NCBI GenBank assembly: GCA_019113395.1
Contig: DXHL01000006.1
Location: forward strand, 124,001 to 188,000
DNA length: 64,000 nucleotides
Direction of reading: 5' to 3'
Source of the DNA: Candidatus Rikenella faecigallinarum
GTDB taxonomy: Bacteria; Bacteroidota; Bacteroidia; Bacteroidales; Rikenellaceae
Shown here: positions 1 through 8,731 of the stretch, one piece after another
How positions within the stretch are numbered: the stretch's first letter is position 1
Layout of the letters: each line of letters opens with the position of its first letter
Made by a program: the position numbers and the translations under genes
Notes under the pieces: model-generated
The model's database searches: none
Seen by the model: the letters and a program-made list of their open reading frames with translations, nothing else
What the model was told of the DNA's origin: nothing

Positions 1-197
1 CTCAACTCGGGCAAACGGTCGTGCTCCACCGTGTGAAGCCCCAACTGTTCGAGGCGCGTAACCTCCACCCGATTGTGGACAATATCCCCAAGGGACCACA
101 CACCCCCCTCACGCGTGGACAACAACTCTTCGGCTGCCGTAATGGCCTTCACGACCCCGAAGCAAAATCCCGATTTTTCGTCAATTTCGATGTGCAT
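1..197 (-). CDS. ispH: 4-hydroxy-3-methylbut-2-enyl diphosphate reductase, N-terminal part
   Basis: This is the first 65 codons of IspH (LytB), the last enzyme of the non-mevalonate isoprenoid pathway, which uses a [4Fe-4S] cluster to make IPP and DMAPP in the cytoplasm. The translation starts MHIEIDEKSGFCFGVV; the Cys in GFCFGV is the first cluster ligand of the family, followed by AITAAEELL and a GDIVHN motif. The ATG at 197 is preceded at about 15 nt by AAAAGGAG. The rest runs off the left end. It follows trmB on the same strand after 51 bp. The identification is firm although the gene is partial. Confidence 0.93.
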   Translation of the reverse strand, partial: MHIEIDEKSGFCFGVVKAITAAEELLSTREGGVWSLGDIVHNRVEVTRLEQLGLHTVEHDRLPEL

Positions 198-248
198 ACC
201 TCAACGGTCTCCTTTTCATACATGCGCCGCCGTTCGACCATCCATCCG

Positions 249-989
249 CTACCGCACCGGCGTATGCTCGCCCACCAACAATTCGTCAGCCGGAAAATCG
301 GGCGCCGTAAACGAGGTTCGCCCCCCCGGCGACCACTGCAGGTAGGTAATGGGCAGCCCCTCGGCCAGAAAACGCGTCTCGTAGGTGGTTTTTATCGAGA
401 GGCGGGCATCGGCAATGCCCTTGCCGTAAATATCGTCGCAGCAGACCGTCGGCACAATCCCGTTGGCCTCGAGCACCGCACGGGTATAGTTGTGCAGGTG
501 TCCCGAATCGGTCTTCAGGTGGATGATACCGTCAGGGCGCAGAAACTGTGCATAGCGTTCCAGGAAACCGGGTGCCGTCAGCCGTTTGTTCACACGCCGT
601 TTGTTCATCTGCGGGTCGGGGAAGGTAATCCAGATTTGGTCCACCTCGCCCGGCGCAAAGAAGGAGCCGATAAACTCAATACGGGTCCGCAGGAAAGCCA
701 CATTGGCCATCTCCTGTTCGGTCGCCGTCTTGGCCCCGCGCCACATCCGCGCCCCTTTGATATCCACCCCGATGTAGTTCACCTCGGGATGCGCCGCCGC
801 CAGTCCCACGGTATACTCGCCCCGTCCGCAGCCCAACTCGAGCACTATCGGGTTGTCGTTGCCGAAAAAGTCACTGCGCCAGTGTCCCTTCAGGGGGTGG
901 TCTTTACCGAAGATTTCATCAAACTCGGGTTGCACCATGCACCGGAAGGTGAGGTTTTCGCTGAATTTCTTGAGTTTATTTTTTCCCAT
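249..989 (-). CDS. trmB: tRNA (guanine-N7-)-methyltransferase
   Basis: TrmB (246 aa) transfers a methyl group from S-adenosylmethionine to N7 of G46 in the tRNA variable loop. The SAM-binding loop reads ELGCGRGEYTVGLA, followed by the acidic strand end IGVDIKGARMWRGA; the family signature ITFPDPQMNKRR and the C-terminal TTYETRF motif are present. I start at MGKNKLKKF (989) instead of an in-frame ATG eight codons upstream because the family normally begins with this basic segment. It lies downstream of gldH and upstream of ispH on the same strand, probably in one transcript. Confidence 0.95.
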   Translation of the reverse strand: MGKNKLKKFSENLTFRCMVQPEFDEIFGKDHPLKGHWRSDFFGNDNPIVLELGCGRGEYTVGLAAAHPEVNYIGVDIKGARMWRGAKTATEQEMANVAFLRTRIEFIGSFFAPGEVDQIWITFPDPQMNKRRVNKRLTAPGFLERYAQFLRPDGIIHLKTDSGHLHNYTRAVLEANGIVPTVCCDDIYGKGIADARLSIKTTYETRFLAEGLPITYLQWSPGGRTSFTAPDFPADELLVGEHTPVR

Positions 990-1056
990 AAGGAGATTGA
1001 TTGCGGTCCACAAAGATTTAGTCGAGCGTCCATTCCACCATCCAAAGGCGACACGC

Positions 1057-1596
1057 CTACTCCGCCACCGTCACAGGGGCCGCCTGACTGACCGTCACCC
1101 CGAGCGACAGCACCCCCACCAACGGGTCATCACCACTCAGCTGGCGAATGGAGAGGGCATATTCGCCCGCTGCACGATAGCGTATCCGACTGCGATAGCG
1201 TTGGGTGAGGTCGTAATGGTTGGAGTAGTGATTGCCATACCACTGCCACTCGCCTCCCTCGGAGGGTTTCCCGAGCGGCAGATAGACCGTATCGACCCAA
1301 AAGCGTTTATCGGGCGTCACGGCCTTGATTTCGAGCGGCAGCTCCGCATAGGCAAAGTCGGCACGGTGGCGAACGGTAATATCCACCCATCGGTCTGACG
1401 GCGTTCCTCCCCGCAGGGTATCCACCCCGAGCGGCACAAAGGTAAAGACCACCGACTGGTTCTGTTTCCACCCCGACGCCGGCAGGTCATACATCTCCAT
1501 GTAATCCCGCGCGACACACCCCGTCAGAAGCGTCATACACCACCCTGCCAGCCAAACCACACCCCCACGCACCCATATATGTTCTCTACGCTTCAT
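1057..1596 (-). CDS. gldH: gliding-motility-type lipoprotein GldH
   Basis: A 179-aa lipoprotein: basic N-terminus, hydrophobic stretch and lipobox LLTG-C with the acylated Cys at residue 27. The body matches GldH (YDLPASGWKQNQSVVF, then a beta-rich domain with the motif YLPLGKPSEG). GldH is named from Flavobacterium gliding but is widespread in non-gliding Bacteroidota, where its role is unclear. A much longer in-frame ORF upstream is only the opposite reading of ricT; the true ATG at 1596 overlaps the end of ricT by 11 bp, so the two are translationally coupled. The ricT-gldH pairing is common in the phylum. Confidence 0.88.
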   Translation of the reverse strand: MKRREHIWVRGGVVWLAGWCMTLLTGCVARDYMEMYDLPASGWKQNQSVVFTFVPLGVDTLRGGTPSDRWVDITVRHRADFAYAELPLEIKAVTPDKRFWVDTVYLPLGKPSEGGEWQWYGNHYSNHYDLTQRYRSRIRYRAAGEYALSIRQLSGDDPLVGVLSLGVTVSQAAPVTVAE

Positions 1597-2977
1597 GCGT
1601 CCCTTGTCCGCCCGAAGCGTTGTTATTCGAATCATTGCCCGGACGCCGACGGCCACCCCGTCCATTGTTCTTACCGCCCCGACGGCTGTGGTTGCCTCGT
1701 CCGCGGCCTGCCGCAGCTGCGTCCCCCTGTTCGGGTCGCGCCGTGGGACGTTGTTCGTCCGCGTCACCCCGCTGTTGCGCCTGTTCGGGACGCGCCGTAA
1801 CCTCACCTGCCGCAGAACCCCCTCCGCGATTATTCCGTCCACCTCGACCACGATTGCGCCCGCCGCGACTTTTGCCGCTGCGAGCCTGGTCGAAACGCGT
1901 AATGCTCTCCTCGCCCACCACATTCTTGATTTCGGGCTCCGCAGGCGCTGCCTGTTGCATCAAAACTGCATCCTCCAGACGGTCTACCTTTTCGCCCCGA
2001 CGGTTCATCGCGACAATCTGCCGCACCCGCTCCGTGGTCAGCGGAATCATCACGGCCGTCGATTGTGCATCGGGACTGAACCACATGATTTGTTTAAAGA
2101 TATCGCTCTTCACCAGATGATACGAGCCGTCCATTGCCTCCAGCGGTCCGTTAAGCCGCGGGAAGGAGCGACGGGCATCGATATACGAATCCAGTTCGTA
2201 ATTCAGACAACATTTGAGTTTGCCGCACTGTCCGGCCAGTTTCTGCGGATTGAGCGAGATTTCCTGATGTCGCGCCGCACCGATGGTGACCGACGAAAAG
2301 TTGTTCATCCAGGTCGAGCAACACAACTCACGGCCGCACGGGGCAATCCCCCCGATGCGTCCGGCCTCCTGCCGCGCACCGATTTGGCGCATTTCGACCC
2401 GAATACGGAACTGTTCGGCCAATACCTTAATCAGTTCCCGGAAATCGACCCGTTCGTCGGCAATGTAGTAGAAAATGGCCTTCAGTTTATCTCCCTGGTA
2501 TTCGACATCCCCGATTTTCATGTTCAGGTGCAGGTCGGCGGCAATCTGCCGCGAACGTATCATGGTCGAGTGTTCGAGGGCGATGGCCTCCTGCCACTTT
2601 TCGATGTCGTAGGGTTTGGCTTTGCGATAGATTTTTTTGAATTCGACCCCCTGCGGATTGAAGCCCGTCCGTTTCATCTGTTTGGAAACCAGTTCTCCGG
2701 TGAGGGTCACGATGCCGATGTCGTGTCCGGGGTTGGCTTCGACCGCCACAATGTCCCCTGCCCGCAGGTGAAGCCCCGCATTGTTCCAGTAGTATCCTTT
2801 GCGGGTATTCTTGAACTGCACTTCGTAGATATCGTTGGTGGCCATGGGGTTGGGCAGGTCGGCCATCCAGTCGAACGTTTCGAGTTTATGGCATCCGGGG
2901 CAGTTGTGTGCCTGGGGCTCGCCGTTGGCATCGGTCGAGAAGCAGCAGCCTCGGGTTGTATTTTTAATACAGGTCAT
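1586..2977 (-). CDS. ricT: RicT/YaaT-type PSP1-domain protein with RG-rich tail
   Basis: A 463-aa protein of the PSP1 C-terminal domain family (B. subtilis RicT/YaaT). It has an N-terminal Cys cluster (TRGCCFSTD, NCPGCHK) and the characteristic pair CGRELCCSTW and CGKLKCCLNYE that in RicT-type proteins binds an Fe-S cluster. In Firmicutes RicT works in a complex that tunes RNase Y and mRNA maturation; the partner in Bacteroidota is not established. Residues about 370-463 are a low-complexity tail with two RG/RGG blocks separated by an acidic stretch that repeats TARPEQ, which suggests nucleic-acid binding (inference). I start at MTCIKNTTRG (2977). A promoter lies at 3037-3068. Confidence 0.9.
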   Translation of the reverse strand: MTCIKNTTRGCCFSTDANGEPQAHNCPGCHKLETFDWMADLPNPMATNDIYEVQFKNTRKGYYWNNAGLHLRAGDIVAVEANPGHDIGIVTLTGELVSKQMKRTGFNPQGVEFKKIYRKAKPYDIEKWQEAIALEHSTMIRSRQIAADLHLNMKIGDVEYQGDKLKAIFYYIADERVDFRELIKVLAEQFRIRVEMRQIGARQEAGRIGGIAPCGRELCCSTWMNNFSSVTIGAARHQEISLNPQKLAGQCGKLKCCLNYELDSYIDARRSFPRLNGPLEAMDGSYHLVKSDIFKQIMWFSPDAQSTAVMIPLTTERVRQIVAMNRRGEKVDRLEDAVLMQQAAPAEPEIKNVVGEESITRFDQARSGKSRGGRNRGRGGRNNRGGGSAAGEVTARPEQAQQRGDADEQRPTARPEQGDAAAAGRGRGNHSRRGGKNNGRGGRRRPGNDSNNNASGGQGTHEA

Positions 2978-3036
2978 GGTTTTTGCATATTGTGAACGCG
3001 CCTTTGCAGCGAAAGGCACGGTAAGTGGCTAATATG

Positions 3037-3068
3037 CAAAGGTACGACGATTAGAGCACTTCTGCAAC
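3037..3068 (-). promoter_or_regulatory. Bacteroidota promoter of ricT-gldH-trmB-ispH
   Basis: On the minus strand a TACCTTTG -7 element (3037-3044) is preceded by TTG (3066-3068) with a 20-bp spacer, matching the TTTG/TAnnTTTG Bacteroidota consensus. It overlaps the 3' end of folC, so the ricT operon has its own start. The predicted leader is about 55 nt. Confidence 0.65.
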
Positions 3069-4346
3069 TGTGAAGGTGCTTCCCCCGACGAAGATAAGGT
3101 CGTCGGCGTTGGCCGCGGCGCGGGCTGCGGCCAACGCCGCGGGAATGGAGGGCACCACCTCTCCACGCAGTCCTGCGGCGCGGGCGCGCCCGGCCAGCGT
3201 TTCCGCGGACAAAGCCCGCGGAAGCTGAGCCTGGGTAAAGAGATAGTGCGCCTCGCGCGGCAAGAGCGGCAGGATATGGTCCAGGTCCTTGTCCGCCACC
3301 ACTCCGAGGATAAAGTAGAGAGTGTGGTATTGTTGGCGCGCCAGTTGGGCAGTCACAAAGCGCAGTCCGGCCTCGTTGTGTCCCGTGTCGCAGATAATCG
3401 GGCAGGGGTCGGCGGCGGTGGCAATGTTTTGCCACCGCCCGGGGACGCGGGCTTCGGCCAGCCCGCGTCGCACCTCCATGGTGGTAAGCGGGCGCGACAA
3501 CCGCTCCGTCAGGCAGTCGAGCGCGGCAAGAGCCGTACAGAGGTTACGTTGCTGGTAATCGCCCTCCATGCCCAGTTGGAGCGTAAAGCGATAGCCATCC
3601 AGAAGGTTTTCCACCTCGTAGAGCCTCCCCTCGTGCTGCGCACAGCGATAACGCTGGTCGGCAAAAAATATCGGCGAGTCGGTTTCATGAGCCCGGGCAA
3701 TAAAGGTCGGAGCCGTTTCGGGTTGATACTCCCCGACCACCACCGGCACCGCGGGTTTGATGATGCCGGCCTTTTCGGCCGCAATTTTCGGGAGCGTATC
3801 CCCCAAAAACTGCATGTGATCGAAACTGATATTGGTGATGACGCTGACCAGCGGCGTGATGACGTTCGTACAGTCCAGCCGTCCGCCCATTCCGACCTCC
3901 ACCACGGCGATATCGACCCCTTCATGTCGGAACCAGTCGAAGGCCATCACGGTAGTTATTTCGAAAAACGAGGGGTGGAGCGTTTCTATATCGGGTCGCA
4001 TCCGTTCGACGAACTCCACGACAGCCGCCTCGGGCATCGGGATGCCATTCACCTGAATCCGCTCCCGAAAATCCTTCAGATGGGGCGAGGTGTAAAGCCC
4101 CACGCGGTAACCCGCCTCGCGCAACACGGCGTAGAGCATCTGCGAGACAGAGCCTTTGCCGTTGGTTCCTGCCACATGCACCGTTTGAAAGGCTTGATAT
4201 GGATTACCGAGCCGTTCGTTGAGTTCGATGGTAGTTTCGAGTCCCTCTTTGTAGGCACTGCCGCCCACCTGCTGGAACATCGGAGCCGTATGGTACAGAT
4301 AGTCGATGGTTTCGGGATAGGTCATCATAATACTGTTTTTCTCCAT
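3051..4346 (-). CDS. folC: Bifunctional folylpolyglutamate synthase / dihydrofolate synthase
   Basis: FolC (431 aa) adds glutamate to dihydropteroate and to reduced folates in the cytoplasm, with ATP. Seen in the sequence: the P-loop VHVAGTNGKGSVSQML, the SPHLKDFRERIQVNG folate loop, VVEVGMGGRLDCTN, and SFDHMQFLGDT, all Mur-ligase/FolC hallmarks in the right order; the C-terminal domain has DTGHNEAGLR. Length is normal for the family. The start could also be one of two ATGs six and seven codons further in (MMTYPETIDYLY), which is where many homologues begin. It follows lnt with a 25-bp gap on the same strand. Confidence 0.95.
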   Translation of the reverse strand: MEKNSIMMTYPETIDYLYHTAPMFQQVGGSAYKEGLETTIELNERLGNPYQAFQTVHVAGTNGKGSVSQMLYAVLREAGYRVGLYTSPHLKDFRERIQVNGIPMPEAAVVEFVERMRPDIETLHPSFFEITTVMAFDWFRHEGVDIAVVEVGMGGRLDCTNVITPLVSVITNISFDHMQFLGDTLPKIAAEKAGIIKPAVPVVVGEYQPETAPTFIARAHETDSPIFFADQRYRCAQHEGRLYEVENLLDGYRFTLQLGMEGDYQQRNLCTALAALDCLTERLSRPLTTMEVRRGLAEARVPGRWQNIATAADPCPIICDTGHNEAGLRFVTAQLARQQYHTLYFILGVVADKDLDHILPLLPREAHYLFTQAQLPRALSAETLAGRARAAGLRGEVVPSIPAALAAARAAANADDLIFVGGSTFTVAEVL

Positions 4347-4371
4347 TCAAAATCTTCCCTGCCACGGAGTG

Positions 4372-5940
4372 TTACTCTTCGAGCAGCAGCGACCGTTTAC
4401 GAAAACGCCAGGCGATGTAGTAGAGCACCGAGAGCCCGGCCACCAGCAACGACAGGCGAACAATATAGTCTCCGCTGCGGACATAGGGGGTAAGGGTTTC
4501 GTTGGCGTTGATGGTGCCGACCAGCAGGGCACGACGGTCCCACCCGACGCTGTCGGTAACCTCACCCCGCTGGTCGATAAAGCCCGAGATGCCGGTATTG
4601 GCACAACGGGCGATGGCACGACGTGTCTCGACCGCCCGCAGGCGGGCATAGCTGAAGTGCTGGCGATAGCCGGGCGTATCGCCCCACCAGCCGTCGTTGG
4701 TGATGATGCACATGGTTTGCGCCCCGCGCCGCACATACTCCGTAAAAAACTCCCCGTAGACCGACTCGTAACAGATGGCCACCCCCGTTCGGTCCCCCTC
4801 GGGATTGACAAAGGTCGAACGGCGGGGCTGCATCCCGAGCGAGCCGGAGATACCCCCGAGGTCGATATTCAGGAATTTCAGCATTCCAAAAACCTTCGGA
4901 TAGGGGAAGAGTTCCGCCCCGACCACCAGCTTGGACTTGTGGTAGACCTGCACGGCCGAATCGGCTGCCGTGATGCCCAAGGCACTGTTGTAGACATCAT
5001 AGGAGATGTTCCACAGCGGGTCAGTGCGGGTCCAGCGGTGGTGCGCCAGCCCGTCGTCGTAGCGCAGGAAGGTCGTTGCCCCGGCAATCATCGTCGCACG
5101 GGGATAACGCTGCATGAATCGGCGCAGGGTGTCGATTTCGGAGTTTCGGGAAAGGTTGTTGAGCCAGAAGTCTCCGTCGAAAGCGGTTTCCGGGGTCAGG
5201 ATATACTCTACCGAGTCGGGTGATTGAGCTGCCAGTTCGAGCAGAATATCCCGCTGTTGCGTAGTGGTCAGCCCCCCGAATTTTTCGTTATAGGGGTCAA
5301 TGTTGGGCTGCACAAGAGCTACGGTAACCGGCGCACTCTTTTCCGAGTAGGTGGCGTAACGAACCAACGAGGCCCCCATCGGCACTACGACCCACAACAA
5401 GGGCAACCACACCGCTTTCCACCGCCGCTCAGGCCAGGTCTGCCACAACCGATAGAACAGGACATTGGCCACCAGCACCCACAGCGACCCGCCGAACGAG
5501 CCCGTGAGTTCGTACCACTGCACCAACTGAGGGGTGTCGGCAAAGCCGTATCCGAGCGTGAGCCACGGGAAGGAGATTTCGTTGTTCATGAAGAGTGCTT
5601 CGAAGGCAATCCAGAGGGTGACGAAGAGGGCCCAGGCGATGGGCTGCGGGGCTCGGAAGCGGAACCAGTGGAAGATAAGGAACGGCACGAGGGTAAAGAA
5701 GAGGCTGCCGATGGGGATACCCAGCGTAGCCACAGGCGTGGCGATGCCCACCCACCAGGTGGTCGAGACGTTCCACAGGGTAAAGGCCAGCGCCACCCAA
5801 AGCCAGTAACGGCGAGGCCTCATATCGCCGAGCAGGAGCAGCGGGACAAAGGCAATGAAGAGGCTCCAGCCGCCGAGGCCCCACCAGGGAAGCGCCAACA
5901 GCAAAGCTGAAGCGAGGGTCAGAAGGAGTTTTTTTAGCAT
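4372..5940 (-). CDS. lnt: Apolipoprotein N-acyltransferase
   Basis: Lnt (522 aa) N-acylates diacylglyceryl-lipoproteins in the inner membrane. The first about 195 residues hold several hydrophobic helices; residues 203-500 are the periplasmic nitrilase-like domain. The catalytic triad is visible as E251 (ILTPETAF), K335 (VYHKSKLVV) and C390 (GVAICYESV). The last helix lies near residues 485-510. The DTPGYRQHF and ARLRAVETRR motifs are typical. It is divergent from the LysE-type gene; a TATCTTTA -7 element lies at 5962-5969. Confidence 0.94.
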   Translation of the reverse strand: MLKKLLLTLASALLLALPWWGLGGWSLFIAFVPLLLLGDMRPRRYWLWVALAFTLWNVSTTWWVGIATPVATLGIPIGSLFFTLVPFLIFHWFRFRAPQPIAWALFVTLWIAFEALFMNNEISFPWLTLGYGFADTPQLVQWYELTGSFGGSLWVLVANVLFYRLWQTWPERRWKAVWLPLLWVVVPMGASLVRYATYSEKSAPVTVALVQPNIDPYNEKFGGLTTTQQRDILLELAAQSPDSVEYILTPETAFDGDFWLNNLSRNSEIDTLRRFMQRYPRATMIAGATTFLRYDDGLAHHRWTRTDPLWNISYDVYNSALGITAADSAVQVYHKSKLVVGAELFPYPKVFGMLKFLNIDLGGISGSLGMQPRRSTFVNPEGDRTGVAICYESVYGEFFTEYVRRGAQTMCIITNDGWWGDTPGYRQHFSYARLRAVETRRAIARCANTGISGFIDQRGEVTDSVGWDRRALLVGTINANETLTPYVRSGDYIVRLSLLVAGLSVLYYIAWRFRKRSLLLEE

Positions 5941-5951
5941 ACCGGGCTCGA

Positions 5952-5988
5952 TTTGCGGTGGTAAAGATAACCAAGTTTCGTAACTTTG
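5952..5988 (+). promoter_or_regulatory. Promoter for the LysE-type gene and cmk
   Basis: A TAACTTTG -7 element at 5981-5988 fits TAnnTTTG. The nearest TTTG (5952-5955) is 25 bp upstream, longer than the usual 19-21, so the -33 assignment is weak. It faces away from lnt. Confidence 0.45.
5962..5969 (-). promoter_or_regulatory. -7 element upstream of lnt
   Basis: On the minus strand this reads TATCTTTA, one base off the TAnnTTTG consensus, 22 bp before the lnt ATG. No good -33 box is visible, so support is moderate at best. Confidence 0.35.
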
Positions 5989-6093
5989 TCTTGCTGTGTG
6001 GTGCAGGCCTTTCCGCTTACGGCGGTAAGACGGGGCCTGACAGAATACCCGGCGGCACTCACCCTGCGAACGCCGCGCACCCCTGAGAAAACG

Positions 6094-6747
6094 ATGACAC
6101 CCCTGATATTCCTGTTACAAGGCCTGTTGGTCGGATTTCTGGCTTCGGTACCGCTGGGGCCTATCGGGGTGATTTGCATCCAGCGCACCCTGAGCGGAAC
6201 CCATAAATCGGGCTTTGCTTCAGGACTGGGGGCAGCCACGGCCGACACCATTTTTGCTTCGCTGGCCGTCTTCTCCCTCTCGTTCCTGACGGACTTCATG
6301 GAGCTTCACAAACACTGGTTTACCGCCATCGGCGGCCTGCTGGTAATTGCCCTCGGATTCTCCATCTTCTACAAACGCGTCAAACGACCCAGCCAACGCC
6401 GGCAAACCAAAAGCAGCCTCCTGAGCGACTACCTCTCGATACTGCTGCTGACGCTGACCAATCCGGCCTATATCCTGGTTTTCATCACGCTGTTTGCCGC
6501 CCTGGGCATCAGCAGCGAAGGACACTCCACGCTGACCAATCTGGGTCTGTTGGTGGGAGTCCTGTGCGGTGCAGCCTGCTGGTGGTTCACGCTGACCTAT
6601 GCCGTCAGCAAACTGCGGAGGAAATTCCGCCTGCGACACCTCTGGTGGATTAACAAGATTACGGGCGTCGTGATTATCCTTTTCGGGATTTTGCTCGTGC
6701 TGAGCCTTGTGGTGAATTTAGGTCCCGTGGGACGCATCCTGCCTTAA
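6094..6747 (+). CDS. LysE/RhtB-family exporter
   Basis: A 217-aa integral membrane protein with about six hydrophobic segments and the LysE-superfamily N-terminal pattern GFLASVPLGPIGVICIQ followed by SGFASGLGAATADTIFA. The middle LTLTNPAYILVF and the C-terminal pair of helices also fit. Family members export amino acids or small solutes; the substrate here cannot be told. I start at MTPLIFLLQG (6094) since the 36 upstream in-frame codons are non-hydrophobic and unlike the family. It is followed 18 bp later by cmk, probably in one transcript. Confidence 0.85.
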   Translation: MTPLIFLLQGLLVGFLASVPLGPIGVICIQRTLSGTHKSGFASGLGAATADTIFASLAVFSLSFLTDFMELHKHWFTAIGGLLVIALGFSIFYKRVKRPSQRRQTKSSLLSDYLSILLLTLTNPAYILVFITLFAALGISSEGHSTLTNLGLLVGVLCGAACWWFTLTYAVSKLRRKFRLRHLWWINKITGVVIILFGILLVLSLVVNLGPVGRILP

Positions 6748-6765
6748 CGCCCCCAAGATTCGTAT

Positions 6766-7443
6766 ATGGAAAACAAAAAAATCATTATCGCCATCGACGG
6801 CTACTCCTCGTGCGGCAAGAGTACCTTCGCCAAGGCACTGGCCGCGCGACTGGGCTATATCTTTATCGACACCGGAGCAATGTATCGTGCCGTAACGCTG
6901 TACGCCATGCGGGAAGGAATTGCCGACCGGCCGCAGGCGGTGGTGGACGCCCTGCCCAAGATAGAAATCGCGTTTCGGTTCAACCCCGAGAGCGGACGGA
7001 GCGAAGTCTACCTCAACGGCGAGAATGTCGAGCGTGAGATTCGGCGCATCGACGTCAGCAACCGGGTGAGCACCATTAGTTCGATACCGGAAGTTCGGGT
7101 CAAACTGGTCGCACTGCAACAAGCGATGGGCGAAGCGCGCGGCGTGGTGATGGACGGCCGGGACATCGGGACGGTGGTCTTTCCGAATGCCGAGTTAAAG
7201 ATATTCATGACGGCCGACCCGCGCGTGCGAGCCGAACGTCGGTACAAAGAGTTGCTGGCCAAGGGCGAGGAGGTCTCTTTGGCAGACATTGAAAAAAATG
7301 TGCGCGAGCGCGACCGACAGGACGAGACGCGTGCGGTGAGTCCTTTGCGGCGTGCGGAAGATGCGGTGGTGCTGGACAACAGCCACATGACCGTTGAGGA
7401 GCAGATGGAGTGGGTGGACGGTCTGCTGAAAAAGTTGCTGTAA
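6766..7443 (+). CDS. cmk: Cytidylate kinase
   Basis: Cmk (225 aa) phosphorylates CMP/dCMP with ATP. The P-loop is [13 protein letters not shown] (residues 11-23), followed by [15 protein letters not shown], the NMP-binding region [15 protein letters not shown], the signature [20 protein letters not shown] and the lid [20 protein letters not shown]. Length and motif order are standard. It is read with the LysE-type gene and ends before a strong bidirectional hairpin. Confidence 0.96.
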   Translation: MENKKIIIAIDGYSSCGKSTFAKALAARLGYIFIDTGAMYRAVTLYAMREGIADRPQAVVDALPKIEIAFRFNPESGRSEVYLNGENVEREIRRIDVSNRVSTISSIPEVRVKLVALQQAMGEARGVVMDGRDIGTVVFPNAELKIFMTADPRVRAERRYKELLAKGEEVSLADIEKNVRERDRQDETRAVSPLRRAEDAVVLDNSHMTVEEQMEWVDGLLKKLL

Positions 7444-7468
7444 CGCCTCAGGTTATCTCTCAATAAAC

Positions 7469-7508
7469 ATTCGGGCGGAAGGAACCAGTGAGTTCCTTCC
7501 GCCCGAAT
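7469..7508. terminator. Bidirectional terminator between cmk and the decarboxylase operon
   Basis: A perfect 17-bp inverted repeat (ATTCGGGCGGAAGGAAC and its complement) with a 6-nt loop, lying between the convergent ends of cmk and the beta-subunit gene. It is followed by CTGTTT on the plus strand and by a short T-containing stretch on the minus strand. Confidence 0.8.
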
Positions 7509-7564
7509 CTGTTTAAGGAAGCAGAGAGGGGCGCAGCAAAGTACGGCCCCCTCCCCCGAAAACA

Positions 7565-8725
7565 CTACGACAGGAAGCCGAGCAGAATCCCTGCCGCTAC
7601 CGCCGAGCCAATCACCCCGGCCACATTGGGTCCCATGGCGTGCATCAGCAGGTAGTTGGTCTTGTCGTATTTCATCCCGACCTCCTGGGAGACGCGTGCC
7701 GAGTCAGGCACAGCCGACACCCCGGCATTCCCGATAAGGGGGTTAATCTTGTTCCCCTCTTTGAGGAAGAGGTTAAAGAACTTCACAAAGAGCACTCCGC
7801 CGAACGTAGCTACCACGAAAGAAGCCGCCCCGAGGCCAAAAATACCGAGCGATTTCCAGGTAATGAACGTCGTAGCCTGAGTCGAGGCCCCCACGGTCAG
7901 CCCGATAAGGATGGTGACGATATCAATCATCGGACCGCTGGCCGTAGTAGCCAACCGTTTGGTCACACCGCTCTCCTTGAGCAGGTTTCCGAAGAAGAGC
8001 ATCCCGAGCAGGGGCAGCCCCGACGGCACCAGGAAACAGGTGAGCAACATCCCGATAATCGGGAAGAGGATTTTTTCGCGCTGCGATACCTGACGCGGCG
8101 GTTTCATCCGAATAAGGCGTTCCTTTTTGGTGGTGAGGAGTTTCATAATCGGGGGTTGAATCACCGGCACCAGTGCCATGTAGGAGTATGCCGCGATGGC
8201 AATGGCCCCCATCAGGTCGGGTGCCAGTTTCGAGCTCAGGAAGATGGCGGTAGGCCCGTCGGCCCCCCCGATAATCCCGATAGCCCCGGCTTCAGCCGCG
8301 GTAAAGCCCAGCGCCAGGGCCGTCATGTAGGCCGCAAAGATACCGAGCTGGGCCGCTGCCCCGATAAGCATCAGTTTGGGGTTGGAGATAAGTGCCGAGA
8401 AGTCGGTCATGGCACCGATACCGAGGAAGATAAGCGGTGGATAGACCCCTTTGAGCACCCCGAAATAGAGGTAGTTCAGCACCGAGCCGTCCTCGTAAAT
8501 CCCGATTTGGAGCCCCGGGACGAAAGGGATGTTCCCCACCAGAATCCCGAAGCCGATGGGCAGCAGGAGCATCGGTTCATATTTTTTCGCGATGGCCAGG
8601 TAGATGAAGAAGAGGCCCACGACAATCATGGCGAGGTGTCCCCAGGTCACGTTCGCAAAGCCGGTATAGCCGAGGAACTGCTGCAGGTTTTCGCCGATGA
8701 ACTGAAAGAAACTGTGATTCTCCAT
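7565..8725 (-). CDS. Sodium-translocating decarboxylase, beta subunit
   Basis: The 386-aa membrane subunit of a biotin-dependent, Na+-pumping decarboxylase (OadB/MmdB/GcdB family). It decarboxylates the carboxybiotin carrier and couples this to Na+ export. Many hydrophobic helices are evident; the conserved GIIGGADGPTAIF segment (residues 150-162, with Asp156) and the C-terminal GNAGVSAVPDSARV and HAMGPNVAGVIGSA motifs are intact. It is the last gene of a five-gene operon, 6 bp after the biotin carrier. Together with the epimerase in the same operon, methylmalonyl-CoA is the likely substrate. Confidence 0.93.
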   Translation of the reverse strand: MENHSFFQFIGENLQQFLGYTGFANVTWGHLAMIVVGLFFIYLAIAKKYEPMLLLPIGFGILVGNIPFVPGLQIGIYEDGSVLNYLYFGVLKGVYPPLIFLGIGAMTDFSALISNPKLMLIGAAAQLGIFAAYMTALALGFTAAEAGAIGIIGGADGPTAIFLSSKLAPDLMGAIAIAAYSYMALVPVIQPPIMKLLTTKKERLIRMKPPRQVSQREKILFPIIGMLLTCFLVPSGLPLLGMLFFGNLLKESGVTKRLATTASGPMIDIVTILIGLTVGASTQATTFITWKSLGIFGLGAASFVVATFGGVLFVKFFNLFLKEGNKINPLIGNAGVSAVPDSARVSQEVGMKYDKTNYLLMHAMGPNVAGVIGSAVAAGILLGFLS

Positions 8726-8731
8726 AGCACG

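Noticed and set aside
1597-1923. N-terminal extension of gldH to an ATG at 1923
   Set aside because: It would read the RicT RG-rich tail in another frame and bury the lipoprotein signal that starts at 1596.
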